Source of the DNA: Parapristionchus giblindavisi
Taxonomy: Eukaryota; Nematoda; Chromadorea; Rhabditida; Diplogasteridae
Reading direction: 5' to 3'
Length of the DNA stretch: 64,000 bases
Assembly: GCA_943737045.1 (NCBI GenBank)
Contig: CALSFV010000322.1
Span: forward strand, 124,001 to 188,000
Each line of letters opens with the position of its first letter. Positions within the stretch are counted from its first letter, which is position 1. The notes under the pieces are model-generated. The model had not been told where the DNA came from. It ran no database searches and saw only the letters and a list, made by a program, of their open reading frames with translations. This document shows, piece after piece, positions 32,724-44,486 of this stretch. A program made the translations under genes and the position numbers.

Positions 32724-34308
32724 CAGTGCGCGACATAATGATAAGACACCCCTAAAATTTTGGGATTCTGACCGAATGGCGAACGAAAATCAAAAGAGGT
32801 ATATACCATTTGTATCCACTCCTTGGATAACTAAGGTAGCCCACGTATGAGGAAATTCAATTTCCCGGCCAACGAGAAAATAATGATTTCCGAAATTTTA
32901 CCGCGACATAATGATAAGACACCCTGATTTTTTTCATGTAGTGCAATTTTTTTCAAACTTCTGCATAACAGCAATAGGGCAACAATAGGTTAATGATCGA
33001 TGTTATGGCCCATTCTCGAGATTAGGCCAAAGGTGCGATAGGGCAAGCTTCCATAGAGGGCAGAAAACAATTGCCGCTCGATGTCGTCCCACTCCATTTT
33101 AATGAAAGCCTTCAATTCGGCAACGGGTGCATACTGTTTGTTGTTCTTGTACACACGACGAACCATGATGCCCCATATCTTCTACATGTGGTTTATATCG
33201 GGGGAACCCGTCGGGCATGGGAGAACAAGGATGTTATTGACTGCGAACAATGACTTCGAGGGGTGTTGGCATGAATGATTGCACTGTCTTTCTACGAGTC
33301 CAGATGGTGGGCACGGTTCTTACTCATGAACAGAACAAGGGTAGTCCGGTGCATCACGTGATACTCCGGATAGTCCATCCTGCTGGACCTGAAGGAGATG
33401 GGCGGCATGTCAAATTTTAGGAACCCGCCCCAGTACGGTACATTATATTTTTTTCAAAAAATTTTAAATTATCGGTTTCTCATTGCATTCACTGATAAGA
33501 ACAAGTTCAACCCTTATATTTCTAACGGCTATAACTGCTTCTGTCATGATTTTCTCAACGAACCGCGTTATTTCAGCTGCAAGAACTTCGGTCATGTTCT
33601 GGGCGCGTTCCTAAAATTCAACAAGCCACCCATCTCCTTTAGCTCCAGCAGGATGGACTATCCGGAGTATCACGTGATGCACCGGACTACCCTTGTTCTG
33701 TTCATGAGTAAGAACCGTGCCCACCATCTGGACTCGTAAAAAGACAGTGCAATCATTCATGCCAACACCCCTCGAAGTCATTGTTCGCAGTCAATAACAT
33801 CCTTGTTCTCCCATGCCCGACGGGTTCCCCCGATATAAACCACATGTAGAAGATATGGGGCATCATGGTTCGTCGTGTGTACAAGAACAACAAACAGTAT
33901 GCACCCGTTGCCGAATTGAAGGCTTTCATTAAAATGGAGTGGGACGACATCGAGCGGCAATTGTTTTCTGCCCTCTATGGAAGCATGCCCAATCGCACCT
34001 TTGGCCTAATCTCGAGAATGGGCCATAACATCGATCATTAACCTATTGTTGCCCTATTGCTGTTATGCAGAAGTTTGAAAAAAATTGCACTACATGAAAA
34101 AAATCAGGGTGTCTTATCATTATGTCGCGGTAAAATTTCAGAAAATCATTATTTTCTCGTTGGCCGGCAAATTGAATTTCCTCATATGTGGGCTACCTTA
34201 GTTATCCAAGGAGTGGATACAAATGGTATATACCTCTTTTGATTTTCGTTCGCCATTCGGTCAGAATCCCAAAATTTTAGGGGTGTCTTATCATTATGTC
34301 GCGCACTG
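32724..34308. mobile_element. Palindromic Tc1/mariner-type element (1,585 bp) with IR/DR ends
   Basis: Flanked by TA (32722-32723, 34309-34310). Ends CAGTGCGCGACATAATGATA and its reverse complement. The terminal word CGCGACATAATGATAAGACA recurs inside each arm (about 32911 and 34115), an IR/DR arrangement with two transposase-binding sites per end. Both arms, about 650-700 bp each, are near-perfect inverted repeats, and each carries the same C-terminal part of a Tc1-like transposase (IWGIMVRRVYKNNKQYAPVA, then SMPNRTFGLISRMG). Only a spacer of about 165-250 bp separates the arms. No complete transposase. Confidence 0.88.
33640..34042 (+). pseudogene. Tc1/mariner transposase C-terminal fragment (right arm)
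   Basis: Plus-strand translation, with frame changes, gives a tail characteristic of Tc1-like transposases: ELKAFIKMEWDDIERQ, LFSALYGSMPNRTFGLISRM, ending GHNIDH. The upstream DDE region is only recognisable in broken form. The left arm (about 32,985-33,390) holds the mirror copy on the minus strand. Confidence 0.7.
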
Positions 34309-34310
34309 TA

Positions 34311-34548
34311 GATAATATGTAATTTGTAATGCTCACCGGGTTTACACGCTGGTATGGTTTCGTGGATAGATTAGTGCAGCATTTCACATTTAATATGTGC
34401 ATCGTGTATTATATGCATTTGTGCATCCGCCTCACCAATTCGCCCGGGCTCCAATTCGGTCGCCCGAATGGGGAATTGGTAGTGACTAGATCATGCGGTA
34501 AGGTAGGTCCGAAGAAGAGATTAGGCTCTCTGGACTGAATTGGACATG

Positions 34549-34581
<33 letters not shown>

Positions 34582-34689
34582 CACTGGCCTTGCAGTGATC
34601 ACCCGCAGGACTTCGTGTTCCTTGAATTACGGGTTGTACGTTTATTTTTATCTTTTATCTTGTATTAGCCCTCACACCACCCTATCGTA
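34311..34689. repeat. Dispersed repeat with (AT)n tract
   Basis: 34,430-34,640 contains CGCCCGGGCTCCAATTCGGT, a (TA)n tract at 34541-34575, and CACCCGCAGGACTTCGTGTT. The same sequence is found inverted at 47,884-48,045 and as a remnant at about 3,408. Retroelement or SINE tail is possible; unproved. Confidence 0.55.
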
Positions 34690-35040
34690 TGCTCCCTCCT
34701 CATGCACCCTCATGCTCCGTGATCTACACTTTTCCTCGTCTCTGTCCAAAAACTCCTATTTTGCATGATTTCATGACTCTTTCGCATACTCGGTTTCCAC
34801 GTTGGATGAAACGCGGCGAGAAAAAGAGTAAGATTTTTGAACTCAGCGTGGTCGTTTTACCCTTACTTGATGTGAAACTCACTGAAACAGTGTCATAAAA
34901 AAGTCAGTTCACGATTCACGGTTATTCTATGGGACCTCTGTCACTCACTAGACGTGAGCGCAGGGAGAGCGAGAATGCATCTAGTAACAAAGGGCAAAAA
35001 GGATTGGCCACAGTTGGGAGATGATTTCTTTTGCTGATCC

Positions 35041-35120
35041 TTCTCGGGGGATTGAACCTTCCCGACGACCAACCGATCCGGTTGATTGTCCGAGCTGTTA
35101 TCCACTAGACCATGGGTCCC
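35041..35120 (-). other. tRNA-like module with A and B boxes, A copy 1
   Basis: Minus strand carries TGGTCTAGTGGATAACAG (A-box-like, D arm) and, about 40 nt later, GGTTCAATCCC (B-box-like, T arm). Acceptor stem halves do not pair, so this is a tRNA relic or SINE head rather than a functional tRNA gene. Confidence 0.5.
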
Positions 35121-36069
35121 TATTATGTCATGTGTTAAAGGATCTAGATATACTCAATCGCAAGCTTTCTTATATACCGATGCATGGCTCCGCCCATTTT
35201 TGGTAAACCCTATTTATATAGCGATACTGACTCCGCCCATTTAAATTCACGGGCTTGGACACCGATCTCAAACATTAACAATCCCAAATTCTTTATTATT
35301 TCGGAAAATGAGATTCAAGCAATGCAGGAGTACGACGGAAGACCCTGCTAGATTGAGAATAAGCAGCAACATCCTCCTTCAATAGTAGCGTTGATCATCA
35401 GAAACGGTTGAGATGTCTTCTGATGATGTCATCGGCGAAGATGATGAAGCGATGATCACCTTGAAGAATGATAGATTACCACTTATCAATCATTTCCCTC
35501 ATCGTCACAATTTTTCAAATGCACAGGACTCTGCCAATATTGAACGGTAAAGATGTTGGTGACAAAGGATTCTCTTCCACTAAATTTCGCATTGTTCTAT
35601 TGGTTTTGAGAACGAAAGTTCTTCAGTGTGATCATCTCTCTTGAATACAATGGTCTCTCGCATCTCTCAAAGAAAGATGACTTGAAATATAATACTGTGA
35701 ATTGATTGTTATTATAGTTGAATCATCTTTAACTAGTTCAAAAATAGCTATTATAGATAATGTAAATCAGTTTCCTAGGAGAATCAACTTAGCGGATCGA
35801 TAAACGATGTGAAAACAATGTTGTCAGAGCTTTTTGATCCACGATGATGTTTCTGACCATGTAATATACAAATGAAACCTGAATAGGTGCAGCTACCGTA
35901 CCTTTGATCAAGTGATGGCTTCCTTGGTGTCCTTTCACGATCTGCACTCCAACTGCACCACCTCAGCTGCTTCGAGGTGAGTCGGCAGCGTAACGGTTTC
36001 ATGAAGAATAACCAATTAAATGCGAAGGATCACCTTAACTTAACTACAGTATACCTTGCCGCATTGAAA

Positions 36070-36177
36070 TTACAGCCCCGAGAAGAAGGTGGTGATCTTC
36101 TTATTGCCGTCATTGACGTCCTGATGAAAGTCTCCAAAGCAATCGGGTCGTAGTTTACGACCGTGACGATACTCAAT
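36070..36177. other. 108-bp open module, A copy 1 (strand unresolved)
   Basis: Open on both strands. Minus: bounded by an ATTTCAG acceptor at 36178-36184, begins IEYRHGRKLRPD and ends FFSGL then TAA. Plus: part of a frame ending LMKVSKAIGS then TAG. Counterparts: 39915-40022, 44233-44340, 56656-56763. Differences among copies are few. No family recognised. Confidence 0.35.
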
Positions 36178-36386
36178 CTGAAATGGATTTGAAGTGATTG
36201 AAACCGATTTCCAAGCAATTGTGGCGAAATTATAGTTTAAACAATAGAGAGGATAGAGTAAGTCTTAAATGTAATGGTTTTTACCAGAGATCAATTGAAT
36301 ACATTTCGGTCGCACGATAGGTTCAAAACACTGAACTAAGCTAGAACTGGTTACGGATAAGTTTAGACATAAGGGGACGGGGACTG

Positions 36387-36501
36387 CTCTGGTATTTTAA
36401 AACTTAAAGTGTGCTTATTATTTTCACTTGGAGCCGACTTGGAAGTCTACTTTAAGCCAGTGACGTATTTTAAGTAGACGTTAAGTTTTGAAATACCGGA
36501 G
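36387..36501. mobile_element. CTCTGG-type MITE, A copy 1
   Basis: CTCTGGTATTTTAAAACTTA at the left, TTAAGTTTTGAAATACCGGAG-like right end, with ACTTGGAGCC and AAGTAGACGTT inside. Fixed in all A copies (40231-40345, 45401-45513, 56973-57087), so it predates amplification. Confidence 0.7.
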
Positions 36502-38650
36502 TGAGATAGTTAGTTAGAGAAAGATAAAATGTGAAGAGAGAGTGTGTGGATCAGAGAGAGCATAGTCTGATCTCCACAAGAACATGTACATAGGAAGCGT
36601 CTAATCGATATGAATAGGAATAGGTATAAATGATCAATTTACATTGGAATAGGTAAGAATACGATAGGTTTAAATTGATTTAAACGGATATCCAAACTAA
36701 TCGAGAACTCGACTATTGCCGCACTAACAAAGATACTGATAACGACGTCAAAGTGGAGAATCACAAATTTAGAATATTATTAAGAAGGGCCAGAGAGCAG
36801 AAGGAAAAGTTCAATGATCAAGTTAAGAATGGGACTAACGCTGATGAAGGACTAGACAACAACAACGATATGTAAATGAACAAAGAATGTTAAAAAATAG
36901 AAACTTTAAAGGCAATCGATGATAATCGGAGAGAGGGAGTGAAGTTGAGTGATAGAGGAAAACGAAGATGGAAGTGATAAAATAAAGAGAGAGATCGAGA
37001 GAGTTGAACAAATTTCTAAGAAGTAGAAGAAATCCAAAGAAAGAGGAACAATAGTATAGTGGGAAAAGGCGGGAAAGGACCAGACGGAACCGCTTGGACC
37101 GATTAGTAAACAACTATGGATCATGCCTTTCTTTCTCTGACCGCTTCCTTACACTCTCTCATATCTACACAGTCTCTGCTCTGATCAAAGAACCATCACT
37201 CACTGCGCGGGAAGAATTCGTGGTTTGAACATGCTAGAGAGAGAGGGAGATGGTGAGAGAAGACGCGAAAGGAAAGAGAGACAGATAACAAGAGTATTTC
37301 TTGGCACAGTGCCAACAACATGACAATGACATTGAAACAACTTTATCAGTTGGTTAATCATTGGTTCGTAGCTGGACTCTCCATTCCGAAAGATTGTGCA
37401 ACACAACTTGCATAAATTGGGGATCAACTGCTTTCAAATCGTCCCTCCATCTCTTGACTGGGTCTCCTTGTTGTTGAATGTGCTCAGTTGGACCCCCAGT
37501 TGCAAGAGGAAACATGCTATGATGAGATAATTAGTTCGATTGGCAACAATGCGAATGAAACTCCACTTTATTTAATGGCACACCCCGAGGTAATTAGACT
37601 CACACTCTCTCGCAGACAAAGAAGGAAAGCGAGAGAGCATGGCCAGAGAGTAGAGTTTCAAATTAGCCCGGGGTGTGCATTTAATACGCCATTGTGTCAA
37701 CACGCTCCAGTTATCTGCGAGGTAGTGTACATGGTCTACGGTTGGCAGAGACTGATATGTTGTTCGAAAGTTACGAAAAGAGAATAAAACTGACGAGAGA
37801 GTGTGTAAAAGCGGAGAGTACTCCATGTTATCGTATTATTAAATAGAACCAGATACGTTTCACTTCTTCATTGTAAGCTCATCTCTGAATTATTTATGAT
37901 TTTATTGGATGACTTGAGTTAAAAATAGAAACATCACTAACCAGCGGCATCATTTAGGTCTTTAGAACGGGTTGTTAGCACATCCACTAAAGGAGTTTTC
38001 AGTTTCGGGGCACAAATCTGCAACCCCGCTACAGCTTGAAATCGGAATCAGAGTCATTCCGATTTTTTTGCATAGGCAGCCCTAATCCACTCTCTCGATG
38101 TTTCAGAAGAACAGGACTTTTCACTAAAGAACTATAAATTATTAGACTCTCACACTTACCCAAATATGGACATTAGATTGGCCACCTTACACCACTTGTG
38201 CAAACGATTTGCCCATATACAGGCTAGCATTTGTCTGAATACGGGCAAATCGTTCGCCAACTAACGCCATTCGGGCAAATTTAAACTCTGTGCATTGAAA
38301 ACCATTTCACTAAATGTCAGCACTTTTATAGAAATACATAGTATTTAATAATCCACGCCGTTCCCCCACTGAAAACGATAGTAAGTACTCATTCGCATAC
38401 GCGGTTTCCACGTTGGATGAAACGTGGCGAGAAGAAGAGTACGATTTTTGAACTCAGCGATGTCGTTTTACCCTTACTTGATGTGAAACTCACTGAAACA
38501 GTGTTAATAAAAAAGTCAGTTCACGATTCACGGTTATTCTATGGGACCTCTGTCACTCACTAGACGTGAGCGCAGGGAGAGCGAGAATGCATCTAGTAAA
38601 AAAGGGCAAAAAGGATTGGCCACAGTTGGGAGATGATTTCTTTTGCTGAT

Positions 38651-38733
38651 CCTTCTCGGGGGATTGAACCTTCCCGACGACCAACCGATCCGGTTGATTG
38701 TCCGAGCTGTTATCCACTAGACCATGGGTCCCT
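38651..38733 (-). other. tRNA-like module, A copy 2
   Basis: Same A- and B-box-like words as at 35,041 with no change in the boxes. Confidence 0.5.
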
Positions 38734-40230
38734 ATTATGTCATGTGTTAAAGGATCTAGATATACTCAATCGCACCCGTTCTTATAAACCGATGCATGAC
38801 TCCGCCCATTTTAGATAAGCCCTATTTATATAGCGATACCGACTCCGCCCATTTAAATTCGCGGGCTTGGACACCGATCTCAAACATTAACAATCCCAAA
38901 TTCTTTATTATTTCGGAAAATGAGATTCAAGAAATGCGCTAGTACGACGGAAGACCCTGCTAGATTGAGAATAAGCAGCAACATCCTCCTTCAATAGTAG
39001 CGTTGATCATCAGAAACGGTGGAGATGTCTTCTGATGATGTCATCGGCGAAGATGATGAAGCGATGATCACCTTGAAGAATGATAGATTACCACTTATCA
39101 ATCATTTCCCTCATCGTCACAATTTTTCAAATGCACAGGACTCTGCCAATATTGAATGGTAAAGATGTTGGTGACAAAGGATTCTCTTCCACTAAATTTC
39201 ACATTGTTCTATTGGTTTTGAGAACGAAAACAGCCGAATAAAATAGAAACTCTCTCGAATACAATTGTCTCTCGCAGCTCTCAAAGAAAGATGACTTGAA
39301 ATATAATACTGTGAATTGTTTGTTATTATAGTTGAATCATCTTTAACTAGTTCAAAAATAGCTATTATAGATAATGTAAATCAGTTTCCTAGGAGAATCA
39401 ACTTAGCGGATCGATAAACGATGTGAAAACAATGTTGTCAGAGCTTTTTGATCCACGATGATGTTTCTGACCATGTAATATACAAATGAGACCTGAATAG
39501 GTGCAGCTACCGTACCTTTGATCAAGTGATGGCTTCCTTGGTGTCCTTTCACGATCTGCATTCGAACATTTCATCAGATCCGGAGTGCTTCGGCAGGGCA
39601 GGGGATGAAACAAAGCCAATCAAATACGACGGGTTACCGTAGCTTAACTACAGTATATGTACCTTATCATGGTGACATTACTGCCCAAAGATGAAATCGA
39701 TGATCCTGTTGTTGTCGTCCTTGACTCCGACATCGTCTCCAAATCAATAAACTCGTAATTGACATAATTGTAATTGAATCGTAATGTGATCCAACATCGG
39801 CACCACCTCAGCTGCTTCGAGGTGCGTCGGCAGCGTAACGGTTTCATGAAGAATAACCAATTAAATGCGAAGGATCACCGTAACTTAACTACAGTATACC
39901 TTGCCGCATTGAAATTACAGCCCAGAGAAGAAGGTGGTGATCTTCTTATTGCCGTCATTGACGTCCTGATGAAAGTCTCCAAAGCAATCGGGTCGTAGTT
40001 TTCGACCGTGACGATACTCAATCTGAAATGGATTTGAAGTGATTGAAACCGATTTCCAAGCAATTGTGGCGAAATTACAGTTTAAACAATAGAGGGAACA
40101 ATAAGTCTTAAACGTAATGGTTTTTACCAGAGATCAATTGAATACATTTCGGTCGCACGATAGGTTCAAAACACTGAACTAAACTAGAACTGGTCAATGA
40201 TAAGTCAAAACATAAGGGAGATAGGGCCAG

Positions 40231-40345
40231 GTCTGGTATTTTCAAACTTAAAGTATGCTTATTATTTTCACTTGAAGTAGACTTGGAAGTGTGCTTCAAG
40301 CCAGTGACGTATTTTAAGTAGACGTTAAGTTTTGAAATACCGGAG
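40231..40345. mobile_element. CTCTGG-type MITE, A copy 2
   Basis: Orthologous position to 36387-36501; left end decayed to GTCTGG. Confidence 0.65.
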
Positions 40346-40562
40346 TGGGTGAGATAGTTAGTTGGAGAAAGGGAAAATGTGAAGAGAGAGAGAGTGGATC
40401 AGAGAGAGCATAGTCTGATCTCACACAAGAACAGTATGTACATAGGAAGCGTCTAATCGATATGGATAGGAAATAGGCATAAATGATCAATTTACATATG
40501 AATAGGTAAGAATACGATAAATTGATTTAAAAGGATATCCGAACTAATCGAGAACTCAACTA

Positions 40563-40796
40563 TTGCCGTACTTGACTGATGTAGAAACTGAGAGCGACGT
40601 CAAAGCGGAGAATCACAAATTTAGAATATTATTAAGAAGGGCCAGAGAGCAGAAGGAAAAGTTCAAAGATCAAGTTAAGAATGGGACTAACGCTGATGAA
40701 GGACTAGACAACAACAACGATATGAAAATTAACAAAGAAAGTTCAAAAATAGAAATTTTAGAGGCGATCGATAATAATGGGAGTGAAGTTGAGTGA
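40563..40796 (+). other. Open frame with KFRILLRRAREQKEKF, A copy 2
   Basis: Charged, helix-prone frame, about 77 codons, no ATG at its start. Contains AENHKFRILLRRAREQKEKF, then GTNADEGLDNNNDM, and ends NNGSEVE then TGA. An intact counterpart is at 57423-57659. Copies 1 and 3 carry an in-frame TAA and other lesions. No family recognised; could be an exon of a gene caught in the repeat. Confidence 0.35.
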
Positions 40797-42645
40797 TAGA
40801 GGAAGACGGAGATTGAAGTGAGAAAAGGTAGTGAGATCGAAAGAGTCTGAAGAAATTTGTAAGAAGTAGAAGAAATCCAAAGAAAGAGGAACAATAGTAT
40901 AGTGGTAAAAGGCGGGAAAGGACCAGAGGGAACCGCTTGGATCGATTAGTAAACAACTATGGATCATGCCTTTCTTTCTCTGACCGCTTCCTCACACTCT
41001 CTCATATCTACACAGTCTCTGCTCTGATCAAAGAACCATCACTCACGGCGCGGGAAGAATTTGTGGTTTGAACATGCTAGAGAGATTGGGAGATGGTGAG
41101 AGAAGACGCGAAAGGAAAGAGAGACAGATAACAAGAGTATTTATTGGCACAGTGCCAACAACATGACAATGACATTGAAACAACTTTATCAGTTGGTTAA
41201 TCATTGGTTTGTAGCTGGACTCTCCATTCCGAACAATTCTGCCCTTCAACTTGCATAAATTGGGGATCAACTGCTTTCACGAAATCATCTCTCTATCTCT
41301 TGATTGTATCTTCTCGTTGTTGAATGTGCTCAGTTGGACCCCCAGTTGCAAGAGGAAACATGCTATGATGAGATAATTATTTCGATTGATAACAATGCGA
41401 ATGAAACTAGAAATTTTCTACTTTATTTATAGGCCCACCCGATGTATTTCGACTCTCCGCTCTGCTAGACTCTCTCGCAGACAAAGAAGGAAAGCGAGAG
41501 AGCATGGCCAGAGAGTAGAGTTTCAAATTAGCCCGGGGTGTGCTTTTAATACGCCATTGTGTCAACACGCTCCAGTTATCTGCGAGGTAGTGTACATGAT
41601 CTACGGTTGGCAGAGACTGATAAGGTGTTTGAAAGTTACGAAAAGAGAATAAAACTGACGAGAGAGTGTGTAAAAGCGGAGAGTACTCCATGTTATCGTA
41701 TTATTAAATAGAACCAGATACGTTTCACTTCTTCATTGTAAGCTCATCTCTGAATTATTTATGATTTTATTGGATGACTTGAGTTAAAAATAGAAACATC
41801 ACTAGCCAGCGGCATCATTTAGGTCTTTAGAAAGGGTTGTTAGCACATCGACTAAAGGAGTTTTCAGTTTCGGGGCACAAATCTGCAACCCCGCTACAGC
41901 TTGAAATCGGAATCAGAGCCATTCCGATTTTTTTTGCATAGGCAGCCCTAATCCACTCTCTCGATGTTTCAGAAGAACAGGACTTTTCACTAAAGAACTA
42001 GAAATTATTAGACTCTCACACAGATAGCAAACTTACCCAAATATGGACATTAGATTGGTCAACTTACACCACTTGTACAAACGATTTGCCCATATACAGG
42101 CTAGCATTTGTCTGAATACGGGCAAATCGTTCGCCAACTAACGCCATTCGGGCAAATTTAAACTCTGTGCATTGAAAACCATTTCACAAAATGTCAGCAC
42201 TTTTATAGAAATACATAGTATTTAATAATCCACGCCGTTCCCCACTGAAAACGATAGTAAGTTCTCATTCGCATACGCGGTTTCCACGTTGGATGAAACG
42301 TGGCGAGAAGAAGAGTACGATTTTTGAACTCAGCGATGTCGTTTTACCCTTACTTGATGTGAAACTCATCGAAACAATGTTCATGGAAAAAAGTTAGTTC
42401 ACGATTGACGGTCATTCTATGGGACCTCTGTCACTCACTAGACGTGAGCGCAGGGAGAGCTTTACCCTTACTTGATGTGAAACTCATCGAAACAATGTTC
42501 ATGGAAAAAAGTTAGTTCACGATTGACGGTCATTCTATGGGACCTCTGTCACTCACTAGACGTTAGGGCAGGGAGAGCGAGAATGCATCTAGTGAAAAAT
42601 GACAAAAAGAGTAGGTCGCAATTGGGAGATGATTTATTTTGCTGA

Positions 42646-42730
42646 TCCTTCTCGGGGGATTGAACTTTCCTGCCGAGCAACCGATCCGGTTGATCGTCCG
42701 AGCTCTTATCCACTAGACCATGGGTCCCCA
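42646..42730 (-). other. tRNA-like module, A copy 3
   Basis: A-box-like word is TGGTCTAGTGGATAAGAG; the T-arm word is AGTTCAATCCC. Here CTCGG and CCGAG can pair around the T-arm region. Confidence 0.45.
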
Positions 42731-43568
42731 TTACCTCATGTGTCAAAGGATCTAGATATACTCACTCGCACCCGTTCTTATATACCGATGCATGGCTCCG
42801 CCCATTTTAGGTAAGCCCTATTGATATAGCGATACTGACTCCGCCCATTTAAGTTCGCGGGCTTGGACACCGATATCAAACATCAACAACCCCAAATTCT
42901 TTATTATTTCCAAATATGAGATCCGTGCAATGCAGGAATTCGCTGGAGTATGCTGCTAGATTGAGATTTAGCATAAAAATCCTCCTTCAAAAATAGCGTT
43001 GATCATCAGAAACGGTGGAGATGTCTTCTGATGATGTCATTGGCGAAGATGATGAAGCGATGATCACACTGAAGAATTATAGATTACCACTTATCAATCA
43101 TTTCCCTCATCGTCACCATTTTGCACATGCACAGGACTCTACCAATATTGAATGGTAAAGATGTTGGTGACAAAGGTTTCTCTTCCACTAAATTTCACAT
43201 TGTTCTATTGGTTTTGAGAACAAAAACAGCCGATAAAAATAGAAACTCTCTCGAAAACAATGGTCTCTCGCATCTCTCAAAGGAAAATGACTTGAAACAG
43301 AATACTGTGAATTGTTGTTATTTTAGTTGAATCCAATTTAGTTCAAAAAGAGCTACTATAGATAATCTAAGTTAGTTTCCAGGGAGAAACAACATAGCGG
43401 ATTGGTAAACGTTGCGAAAACAAAGTTGTCAGAGCTTTTTGATCCACAACGATGTTTCTGACCATGTAATATGCAAATGAGACCTGAATAGGTGCAGCTA
43501 CCGTACCTTTGATCAAGTGATGGCTTCCTTGGTGTCCTTTCACGATCTGCACTCCAACATCGGCACCA

Positions 43569-43776
43569 CTCTGCTATTTTGCCACTTAAAGTCTACTTAA
43601 ACTTTCCCACTTTAAGCAGACTTTAAGTAAACTTAAAGTGAGACGTAAGTCTACTTAAAGTGGTGTGGTATACTGTAATGCATTTCGTCAAATGTTCTTT
43701 CACTTAAAGTTTACTTAAAGTCTACTTAAAGTCTGTGACGTAGTTTAAGTAGACTTTAAGTGGCAAAATACCAGAG
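43569..43776. mobile_element. CTCTGG-type MITE, A copy 3 only, CA duplication
   Basis: 208 bp built from ACTTAAAGT and ACTTTAAGT words between CTCTGCTATTTTGCCACTT and AAGTGGCAAAATACCAGAG. Flanked by CA; the empty site GGCACCACCTCAGCTG is present in copies 2 and 4. Confidence 0.88.
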
Positions 43777-43837
43777 CACCTCAGCTGCTTCGAGGTGCGT
43801 CGACAGCGTAACGGTTTCATGAAGAATAACCAATTAA

Positions 43838-44178
43838 AGATGGTGGCTTGCGAATGTCTATTCAAATGCATAGCATATCAATTATGCAAGGGACAAGTGA
43901 TATGCAAGAAATTAGCACGACCATTCATCAATCCCGTAGTGCAGTGGTAAAAGTGCTCACTAGTAAGCGTAACGTCGCGGGTTCGAAACCTGTTGCTGAA
44001 CTTTCCTATTTTCAAAATTTCGCGCCTTTGCCTGTACATCAAGCATGGATTCATTCATGATTCTTGCGATCAATGAGCTGAATTAGCATAAAATAATTTA
44101 TCTATGGTATGTAGAATAACTTTTGCTATATTTCTGTCTTTACAGTTTGTTCTCGAAAATATTCGCCGGACACCACCT
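43838..44178. mobile_element. TTAA-flanked element with tRNA-like interior, A copy 3 only
   Basis: Begins AGATGGTGGCTTGCGAATG, ends CGCCGGACACCACCT, flanked by TTAA on both sides; other A copies have one TTAA (CCAATTAAATGCGAAGG). Inside, plus strand 43,935-44,000 holds TAGTGCAGTGGTAAAAG and GCGGGTTCGAAACC, good A- and B-box matches. TTAA is the piggyBac target. Confidence 0.78.
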
Positions 44179-44486
44179 TTAAATGCGAAGGATCACCGTA
44201 ACTTAACTACAGTATACCTTGCCGCATTGAAATTACAGCCCAGAGAAGAAGGTGGTGATCTTCTTATTGCCGTCATTGACGTCCTGATGAAAGTCTCCAA
44301 AGCAATCGGGTCGTAGTTTACGACCGTGACGATACTCAATCTGAAATGGATTTGAAGTGATTGAAACCGATTTCCAAGCAATTGTGGCGAAATTACAGTT
44401 TAAACATTAGAGAGGATAGAGTAAGTCTGAAGCGTAATGGTTTTTACCAGAGATCAATTGAATACTTTTCGGTCCCACCACACTGA

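Larger units (their letters stand above)
34690..38330. repeat. Segmental repeat A, copy 1
   Basis: Anchors shared by all A copies: GTTTCCACGTTGGATGAAAC (34,798), the tRNA-like module (35,041), the 108-bp open module (36,070), a CTCTGG MITE (36,387) and a module encoding KFRILLRRAREQ (36,770). Here the last module is interrupted by a TAA stop. Confidence 0.85.
38331..42230. repeat. Segmental repeat A, copy 2
   Basis: Same anchors at 38,402, 38,651, 39,915, 40,231 and 40,610. It has an extra diverged duplicate of the 108-bp module at about 39,560-39,770, so A itself grew by internal duplication. The KFRILL frame is intact. Confidence 0.85.

Noticed and set aside
33081..33960. Identical 60-65 codon frames on opposite strands at 33071-33278 and 33753-33960
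   Set aside because: They are mirror images within the palindromic Tc1/mariner element and out of frame with its transposase remnant.
35041..35120. A functional tRNA gene
   Set aside because: A- and B-box words are present, but the acceptor stem does not pair and the anticodon arm forms only about four pairs; recorded as tRNA-like instead.
36015..36185. A multi-exon gene running through repeat A on either strand
   Set aside because: Individual acceptor and donor signals look good (for example ATTTCAG at 36178-36184 and TCGAGGTGAGT near 35,972), but adjoining candidate exons do not join in frame on either strand.
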